DNA of 64,000 nt from Girardinichthys multiradiatus. Lineage: Eukaryota > Chordata > Actinopteri > Cyprinodontiformes > Goodeidae. The notes under the pieces were generated by a model that worked only from the letters and a program-made list of their open reading frames with translations, made no database searches and was not told where the DNA came from. This document shows positions 57,590-64,000 of the stretch, piece after piece (position 1 is the first letter of the stretch; every line of letters begins with the position of its first letter). The stretch lies in the NCBI RefSeq assembly GCF_021462225.1, contig NC_061817.1, positions 3,842,751 through 3,906,750 of the forward strand. The letters run 5' to 3'. A program made the position numbers and the translations under genes.

Positions 57590-57863
57590 CAGTGGCCAGT
57601 CTGATGTAGGGTGGCATGGTGCTTGGTTCACTGGCCATCCCTCTGGTTTCTGGTTATCCTTAGCTGAGAATTGGCTTGAGCTGTGCAACTCCTTGGATCC
57701 CTCTCTTCTGTAACAACACCGTGTTACGATCTAATTCTTGCTTCACAATGTCAGTGGTATCGTACTTGGGTTTCACTGCTGTCGACACAGGGTGATCTCG
57801 TCCCTCACGGAATGGCACCTTAGGCGTTGGCTTCCTTGTTTTCTCATTGGAGCTCCGCCCCAT
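57590..57863 (-). pseudogene. Cys-containing ORF of the macro-domain element, part before the ISL2EU insertion
   Basis: A frame from ATG 57863 is basic and polar (MGRSSNEKTRKPTPKVPFRE) and ends ...LKPILS at a TAA near 57660. The overlapping -1/+1 frame takes over and runs open to the ISL2EU border, where it joins the frame at 52494. No domain recognised. The 200 bp between this ORF and the macro ORF contain stops and may be an intron or a decayed segment. Confidence 0.45.
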
Positions 57864-58063
57864 TTTTTGTGAAGATAATGGTTGTTGGTTGAGTTCTGCT
57901 GCAGGGGAGGGCCTACTGACTCAATGTCTGTCATTCAGTTCTTGCCCTATTTCTACAGCTTTGGTGCTCCAGTCACGAGAATTAGCGTTTTTTGCTATCC
58001 AGTTTTTCACCAGACCTGGTGCGTTCCATCACTCCGTTCACGGCTTTTCTTTCACAGACGGCT

Positions 58064-59960
58064 CTAAGGGTGTTTTCCTGCTGGCATTTTGGCAAAAGCG
58101 ATCTCTCCTCTCCTCCCTTTAGTTACTTCTCGGAGGGCCTTCACATATCTAGCTGGTGAGATTGTTTGCTTAAGCACATGCCACACCAGTCCAAGGTGCT
58201 GACCTCCATCCATGTACAGTCTTGCTCTTCTGATCTGGGAGTCTTCATCATCCATGTCTTCCAACACCAACCTCTCATAATGGCTTTGAGCTGTTCCTTG
58301 TTTGTCTAAGGGATGTGCTGTTACATGGCTCAGCCACAATTTTTTAGCTTCGTCACTTTCAGTAGCATTGGTAATCATCGGCCACACATCTTTGATGTAA
58401 ACTTCACTACTTTCTTCTGATCTTTTCTCTCTAACTAAGGTCTTGATCTTTTTGTACTTATGAAAAACATCAGCTTCAGGGCTGGATGCCGTGGGTTGTT
58501 CAGACATTTTCCCTATGGGCTTGCTTATGGAGCGTGGTGCTGACCGCAGTGGAGGTTCTTCCTCGGCTGACAGCTCATCAACCTGTCGCTCGATCTCTTG
58601 TGTATACTTGTATGCTGCTTTCTTTAGTCTTCTTAACATCACATCTCCATCATAAGCAGATCTGAACTTGCTGGTCAGGGGCTGATAAGTTGCTAGGGTG
58701 TGGTAGGATGGCATCATTAGGATGTTGGCCCATTCCCCAACTGTTGCTTTTACCCTGAGTTCGACTTTGTCAGCCCATACAGCTGGGATGTCATAGTCTC
58801 TCTGTCCAGCTTCTGGTATGTACGCTCGACGCCCATCATTCGCTTGAACCGGCCCCCATGTCAGGTCTCTGGCCATTCTTTCTGAGACCCGGTAGATGTC
58901 AAACACTTCCCCTGCTTTCTTTTCTCCTTTTCTCTGTCCTACTTTGATTGGCTTGTGAGGGGTTGCCTGCTGCACTTGGATTGAAAACAGGCTTTCACTG
59001 TCATCACTCTCTGCCCCAGAGGTCTCATATTCTGATGGTTCTTCTTCTTCCGAGCCATTGATTTCTCTTTCTGGGTTCAAGGGCTCCATTTTAAATGGAC
59101 TCAGGAGCTCCTCTTGAGCTGGACTTTGTTTTATCTTTTTCTTTGCTTTTAAATCTTTTGTTGGAACCAGCTCTGTTTTATCTAGATCTTCCAGGCTGCA
59201 ATTAGCTAGGCTTATTTCCACAGCCTGCACGGAGGTTGAAGGGGCAGCTGCGTCTTTCTTTGCTGATTTTGGTCTTTTCTCCAGGCGGGACACTTGGTTG
59301 GTCTCACTCTTGTGCAGGTAGCATTTTTCATCAAGGTGTGGTTTGATTTCACTCCCTTGTTTGATTCTTGATATCTCTAATTGAGGAGGATCTTTCGGCT
59401 TCTTCTCATCCATCCTTTCTACTAATGTCAGCTCTCTCTTCCTCCGACTCTCATGCTGGCTAAGGGACGTGATGATGACTATTTTGGCCAGTGAGGCATC
59501 TGTCAGCAGATTCTTGACTACATGGTGTGCTGTTGCAATGGCTACTTTTTCTGCTGACTCCCATGGCAGGTTATGCGATCTCAGTCCGTCTAGGCATATT
59601 GTTACCCTTCTCAGGCCGTGGTTGATGGCAGCATTCAGTCCTTCTTCCAGGGCTAACCACATTTTCTCTCTGTACTCTTTCAAGTCTTCTCCCTTTTTGT
59701 AAGCGGCAATGGGAGAGTGGATGACAGCATAATAAGTGAGGTCGGCCCCACTAGTCAGATGCACTTTGTTTGCTTTGTTCTGGCTCACTTGTCTCCTCGG
59801 CTCTCGAACCTCTTTTTTGTAATCTTCCCCTGCCTGGGCTCTTAACCTTTTCCTGAATTTGGTATGGTGGATCTTGAAGTTGTCATTTGTGAAAACTAAC
59901 AGTCTCCGTCTCCCTGTATGTCCCAGGGGTCTCCGATAACTTGGTAGAGTCGAGTCCCGT
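58064..59960 (-). pseudogene. Macro-domain protein of the LTR-flanked element
   Basis: The macro fold runs from about 59960 to 59462. Its first strands lie in the preceding frame (TRLYQVIGDPWDIQGDGDC, stop at 59896-59898). It continues after a one-frame shift with LLVFTNDNF, RLRAQAGEDY, KVHLTSGADL, YYAVIHSPIA, a helix LEEGLNAAINHGLRRVTI, HNLPWESAEKVAIATAHHVV and the last strand KIVIITSL. These match the order of conserved macro-domain strands. The Gly-rich loop that holds the distal ribose is replaced (KIHHTKF), so activity is doubtful. A long acidic Lys/Glu/Ser-rich linker follows (59450-58950), then an unrecognised C-terminal region of about 290 residues (from DIYRVSERMARDLTWGP) ending at 58064. 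No homologue was recalled for the C-terminal region. Confidence 0.65.
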
Positions 59961-61151
59961 TTTGCAGGGAAATTTGACTTGCATCTGTGGGCATCAGGTC
60001 TAGGACTTTCCTCATCATGACTCTGTCTGACTTCTGACTAACCTTTATTGGCTCTTTTCCTTCAACATCTGTCTTTCCTGTCATTCTGAGTTGGTTACTG
60101 GCACTATTTTCTTTGGCTTCTTGTTCAAATTGGAAGGTAAGGTCTCTTACTTTACTTTGTGTGGGGTCATGCTCCATGTGGTTTGGGGTGTTGGCTATAC
60201 ATTGGAGGTTTCCCTTATGACGCTCGAAGGCTGCTGATAAGAGGGCTCCCTGCCCAGCAGTCTCTTGCAGTTCCTGTCTGGCCTGAGCAATCCGTTGAAG
60301 GATGTCACCCTTCGGCCTTGTGATGTATGGGATAATAGTTGGTCCTTGGCTGTGTTCAGCTTTCTTTGGTCTTGCTCTTGTTTTGACTCGTTGCCCTCTT
60401 CTTCACTCTCTGTTTCTTTTGTTAAATCATAAGTTGGTATCTCTGGGTCAGCTCTGTGGTATTTTCTTTGATCCGGTCTGCCATACTCACTACACTCCTC
60501 AAGCAAACTCTCTTTGTCGCCATCTTGGATGGCTCCAAGCTTTTCTTTGAACTGTGTCATTTTTCTGGTATCTATTTCATACTCTTTCAACCTTGCCGTG
60601 GCTCTGGCGGTGGGGTTTGTGAGGTACCCGTTCTGTCCAGACTCGCTGGAAACCATTTTTACGATCGGGTCATATTTTTCGGATGGACTGTACAGTGAGA
60701 TCAGCTTCCCTGGTCCCCACTGTTCAAGGAACCCTATCCACCAGCGTAACCGTCGACCAATGTCTTCCTTCCTCTGGACTGCCTTGGGGCATGGTACCAT
60801 GACCAGTCTAAATCCATGTTTTATCTCTGAACAATAGTATACTTCATCTCTTTGGAGGTGGTTTGTTAGCTGACTCTCTAGTGCTTCTTTCGATTGCTCT
60901 TATTTGAAACTGAAGAACATTTTCTTTACCGATGAAGCCCATGTTGAATATCCATCCCCACCTAGCAGCACCTCGGTAGGTAAGCGGTGTAGCTCTAACT
61001 GTGTTGATGTCAGTTGTTCTGTTGACGGGAGTGATCCATCAGCTCCCCGCTCCGTCCATTTCTGCGTTTCAATCTCTTCGTCCATCGCTATGTGTTTGTC
61101 GTCTTGAGTTGTCCGTCTCCACGGCTGTTGTCCGTCTCCACGGCTGCTCAT
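59899..61151 (-). pseudogene. Charged N-terminal ORF of the LTR-flanked element (Gag position)
   Basis: The frame begins with ATG 61151, whose first seven bases are the last bases of the direct repeat. 61151-60900 encodes polar sequence ending YSTWASSVKKMFFSFK and a TAA. The same frame restarts and runs to 60195 with RLVMVPCPKAVQRKEDIGRR, LRWWIGFLEQWGPGKLISLY and a Glu-rich stretch (TKETESEEEGNESKQEQDQ). 60177-59899 follows in another frame and leads into the macro domain. Its position next to the 5' repeat is that of gag, but no CCHC knuckle or capsid homology is visible. The start of the frame contains an 18-bp tandem duplication (CCGTGGAGACGGACAAC twice). Confidence 0.45.
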
Positions 61152-61407
61152 TCCCTAATTTTACAACTGGCTCTTGGTATATGGGCTAGGTTAATTGTAG
61201 TGGCTCGGCACGAGCCCCAAGGGCGCTGTTTTAACAAACTTGGCTAAGACAACCTATAAAAACCTCCTAAAATATCTTAGAACCAGGCAACAAGACTTTT
61301 TACCACCAATGAAAAACCAAAAATACGGTGACTCAAATAATTGAATGTCCATGATTTAAGTAGAATTTTATATGTTTCTTTAATTAGTAACGCTTTTGCA
61401 GGGGTCA
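61145..61407 (-). repeat. LTR-like terminal direct repeat, copy 2 (5' end of the macro-domain element)
   Basis: 263 bp match 40513-40766, with an extra AACCTCCTAA near 61262. Minus-strand ends are TGACCCC and ATGAGCA. The bases following it on the minus strand (GCCGTGGAGACGGACAAC) do not clearly match any tRNA 3' end, so no primer-binding site is called. Confidence 0.65.
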
Positions 61408-62873
61408 GTAATAGCTTAAATGCGGCAACACAAAATAATTTCAAAAATAGAAATGAATCAATCAACTCAAACTGTCTTTCCCTCATGCTGAAACTAGTGA
61501 GTTTGGAGAGGCTTTGAAGACGGAGGCTCATCCATGCACCTGATGGAGATGTTTCTTCTGGTAACGAGTGGTTTCTTGAAGGGAATACGACTTAATCTTT
61601 TCTTCCTTTAAGTGGTAGGCACTGATGCTCCAGGCTTCGATGGTTAAACAGGATCTTTGTTGTCATATGTCTCTGAAGACAGTAGTTTCCAGAGGCTGAA
61701 GAGTTGAAGGAAACCTGGAGACATAAATGAGGTTGATTCAGGACTTCCAGAAGCCTGAAACTTAGAGCAGTCAGCTGTTCACCGATCAAGTTCACTTCTG
61801 TTGTGTGGACAAAAAGGCTTTAGATGAAATCAGATTCTTGATTTTGAGGCACAGTCCTTTCTGGGCACACGGGTTGATCCTCTTTTTAATGCAGTCGATC
61901 AGCTGGGCTGTGTCTCTGTTCCTTTTCCATCTGAGCTTCTTTTCTCCGTCCGATCTTGTTCGCTGGTCTTCTGCGAGAAAACAACCCCAGTTCCCTCCTT
62001 CAGCATTGCTTTTATAGTGCTTGATGCTTTCACCAGTCAGCCCCTTGTTAGGCTTCTCAGTTATTGCCCAACCTACTCTGCTCAGCTTCTTAGTTATTGC
62101 TCAATACTTAGTCATGGTCATCGTGACTTTCTGGTTCTTGTTTTTTCGGCCTTGGAGAGGCCGGTAATAGCCACGCAGCTGGCTGTAGACTCATCCTCCC
62201 TTCTTTGCGCTGGCCTTCAAAGGATTTGTTGTCAGCATGCAGTTGGCTCTCGTCACTGCTAGTCATCCTACAGTTCTTTCCCTAATCTGCTCAGTCTTAA
62301 ACTTTACACAGTATTACACATTCCATTCTCAGCTTTCTGCATTTACTTTAAAACACAGTTACAAAACCATCACTTCATTCTTCTTATTCATGTTTCAGAA
62401 ATGATTAACGTTATATCTCTTTCATATATAGCTGATTGAGAATGTCAAACCTTAATGTTTTTTACTTTAATTCTCACTTCTTAATCACATTTCAATCATA
62501 CATCTTTTAACTTGATAATCAAAGATTACTAATTTCATTTAATACATGTGAAAGAATGTAAAATCATCATACATCATTTCTTTGGATACACTTGTTTATA
62601 TTTTTGCAAAAGATAAGACAGATAATATGTGGCAGATAACATGTGGCTCCACACAGGCCTCTCCAGTCTCTCAGTTCTAGAATATGAGAACATGCTTGTT
62701 TCACTCTCTACTGCTTCAACTGTGTATTTTAATAATTATTGCATGGATTACACATGAGGATATAAGGATATTTATTGTAACCTTTATGGAGTTAACTGTG
62801 AACGGTTACTAAATGTTGCATGGATTACATGGAAAGATCTCACCTTATTTTGACAAAACACCATCAGTGTATT
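61408..62873. other. Non-coding stretch with promoter-like sequence
   Basis: No coding frame with a motif. On the minus strand a TATA box (CACTATAAAAGCAATGC) is followed by a purine-rich transcribed-leader-like stretch. It could be the U3/R of an LTR belonging to the macro-domain element or to ERV3, but no second copy lies in the window. Confidence 0.4.
62011..62016 (-). promoter_or_regulatory. TATA box on the minus strand
   Basis: TATAAAAGC lies in a GC-balanced context about 870 bp upstream of the ORF starting at 61151 on the same strand. It could drive a transcript into the macro-domain element. Motif-based only. Confidence 0.3.
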
Positions 62874-64000
62874 TCACTCCTGCAGAAGCCCACACGCGCC
62901 TCTCGCCCACAGAAGCAAAACTGAAGAAACCTGAACATCTTTCAAAATGGGTTTTCCACCGCTTTTAAGAAACTTTCTGTGTTTCCACAATGCCCCAAAA
63001 TCATGGACTATACCAAATCCGTATCCTGAGTCTGTGCAAATGTTTACAGTTTGATTTTCGGTTAATTTGCAAGCTTCAGTCAGGGCCACAAGCTCAGCAG
63101 CCTGGGCAGAAAAGTGTTTTGGCAGTGAGCCTGAAACAAAAGTTTCACGGGAAGAACACATTGCAAAACCCACCTGATTCCTACCAGTATCAGGGTTTCG
63201 AGAAGCCGAACCATCAACAAATAAAATCATCTCTGGATTCTCCAGAGGTATCTCAGAAAGGTCAGGCCGGGGTGTGCAAACTTCCTCCAACACTGAAACA
63301 CAGTTATGAGGCTCCCCATCTTCTGGCGTGGGGAGAAGTGTTGCTGGATTGAGCACAGTACACCTTTTAACAGTTATATTTGGCATGTCCAGAAGAATTG
63401 ATGTGTATCTCAGCCAACGAGCAGCAGAAAGGTGTGATGTTTTTTGTTCAAGCAGAATAAGAGCAACAGAGTGTGGAACCAAAACTGTGAGGTCTCCATA
63501 TCCAACAATGTCTCTAGAAGCCAACACAGCTTTTTCTGCAGATGCCACAGCACGAACGCAGTTATGGAGTCCCATAGCCACGGGATCCAATTTTGCAGAA
63601 AAATAAGCAACATGTGGCAGGTTATCTCCATGATTTTGGAGGAGAACTGATGGCATGCACCCATGTTTTTCATCAACAGCCTGAAAAAAAGGTTTGTTAG
63701 GATTTGGTAATCCTAAAGTAGGAGCCTTCTGCAAAGCCAGCTTATGTTGTATGAAAGCTGCTTCTGCTTCAGGTGTCCAAACAATATTGTCATGAGATTG
63801 AAGACCTTTACCATGAATGAGAGCACCCAACGGGCTTCCATACGGGAATAATTAGGAATAAAATTCCTGCAATATGAAGCCATGCCCAAAATTGACATCA
63901 ACTGTTTTTTTGTAACACGTTTTGGAATGTTTTGCACTGCATTCATACGCTTTAAGGAACGAGTTTTACCTTCAGCAGAAATAATACGATCTAAAAAGGT
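62874..64000 (-). pseudogene. pol: ERV3 pol fragment: RT thumb/connection and RNase H, runs off the window
   Basis: 63946-63713 shows the RT thumb style KRVTKKQLMSILGMASYCRN. 63830-62874 continues with PEAEAAFIQHKLALQKAP, the connection domain, and RNase H with LFVDGSASRN (Asp), AAELVALTEACK (Glu) and CTDSGYGFG (Asp). This is gamma-type RNase H. The frame ends soon after the third catalytic residue, so the C-terminal part with the last Asp is lost. A frameshift separates the two frames near 63810. It is of the same broad type as ERV1/ERV2 and could be the pol upstream of ERV2 integrase, now separated by 22 kb. That is inference. Confidence 0.83.

Larger units (their letters stand above)
40513..61407 (-). 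mobile_element. Putative LTR-flanked, Env-bearing element with a macro-domain protein, with nested insertions
   Basis: Between the two direct repeats the minus strand carries, in order, a charged ORF starting inside the repeat (61151-60195), a macro-domain ORF (60177-58064), a Cys-containing ORF (57863 to about 51660), an Env-like glycoprotein (44093-41872) and a small ORF with a Cys ribbon (41743-40870). Gypsy (44411-51645), ISL2EU (52501-57586) and a SINE (41078-41335) are later insertions; without them the element is about 8.3 kb. No RT, RNase H or integrase motif occurs in what remains. It is thus a pol-deleted retrovirus, a non-autonomous passenger, or several elements brought together by chance. 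The unit as a whole is inference. Confidence 0.5.

Noticed and set aside
61100..61145. Primer-binding site TGGAGACGGACAAC after the 5' repeat
   Set aside because: It starts with TGG but matches no tRNA 3' end I can recall, and it is part of an 18-bp tandem duplication inside an ORF.
40513..61407. Target-site duplication for the macro-domain element
   Set aside because: The bases outside the two repeats (AGTGC left, GTAAT right) do not match, so insertion as a single provirus is not proven.
1..64000. Host protein-coding gene, rRNA or tRNA gene, CRISPR array
   Set aside because: Every motif-bearing frame belongs to a transposable element or retrovirus. The only tRNA-like sequence is the SINE head at 41.3 kb. 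Tandem repeats here are satellites and microsatellites, without spacers.

Overview
The window is teleost fish nuclear DNA made almost wholly of nested transposable elements. No intact host gene, rRNA, tRNA gene or CRISPR array is visible. The fish assignment rests on element types typical of ray-finned fish: several Tc1-like transposon families, an L2 LINE whose 3' tail is a familiar fish dispersed repeat, a Rex3/RTE-like LINE, an ISL2EU transposon, a PNMA-type Ty3/Gypsy element and gamma-type endogenous retroviruses (ERVs). The species cannot be named.

Layout. 1-4262: a block bounded by inverted repeats of about 130 bp, into which two Tc1-type transposons have inserted. 4735-5185: an AT-rich satellite. 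6.8-20.4 kb: a plus-strand ERV (ERV1) with pol, env and a 3' LTR. It is split by an L2 LINE, which itself holds a Tc1 copy and a foreign block carrying another Tc1 and a MITE. A third Tc1 copy of the first family sits inside env. 20.7-25.4 kb: a MITE and mostly unrecognised AT-rich DNA. 25.4-34.4 kb: two related arms of about 1.5 kb in opposite orientation around an L1/Tx1 LINE, a fragment of a SWIM/YqaJ gene and a Rex3-like LINE. 35.2-36.4 kb: a solo-LTR-like repeat and another YqaJ fragment. 37.3-40.2 kb: the integrase-env end of a second ERV (ERV2, minus).

40.5-61.4 kb, minus strand, is the most unusual part. Two direct repeats of about 260 bp with TG...CA ends bound a series of decayed ORFs: a charged N-terminal protein, a protein with a divergent macro (ADP-ribose-binding type) domain, a Cys-rich protein, an Env-like glycoprotein unlike those of ERV1 and ERV2, and a small downstream ORF with a four-Cys ribbon behind its own TATA-like box. 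No reverse transcriptase is seen in it. A 7.2 kb Gypsy element (44.4-51.6 kb), a 5.1 kb ISL2EU transposon (52.5-57.6 kb) and a SINE have inserted into it. Removing ISL2EU joins an open minus-strand frame across the insertion point, so that insertion is secondary.

61.4-64.0 kb: a promoter-like non-coding stretch and the RT/RNase H part of a third ERV pol that runs off the window. Nearly every coding region is broken. The main exception is the two-exon THAP/DDE transposase of ISL2EU, which reads open with a phase-consistent intron. Coordinates of degenerate elements are approximate. Family calls come from motif reading, not database searches.
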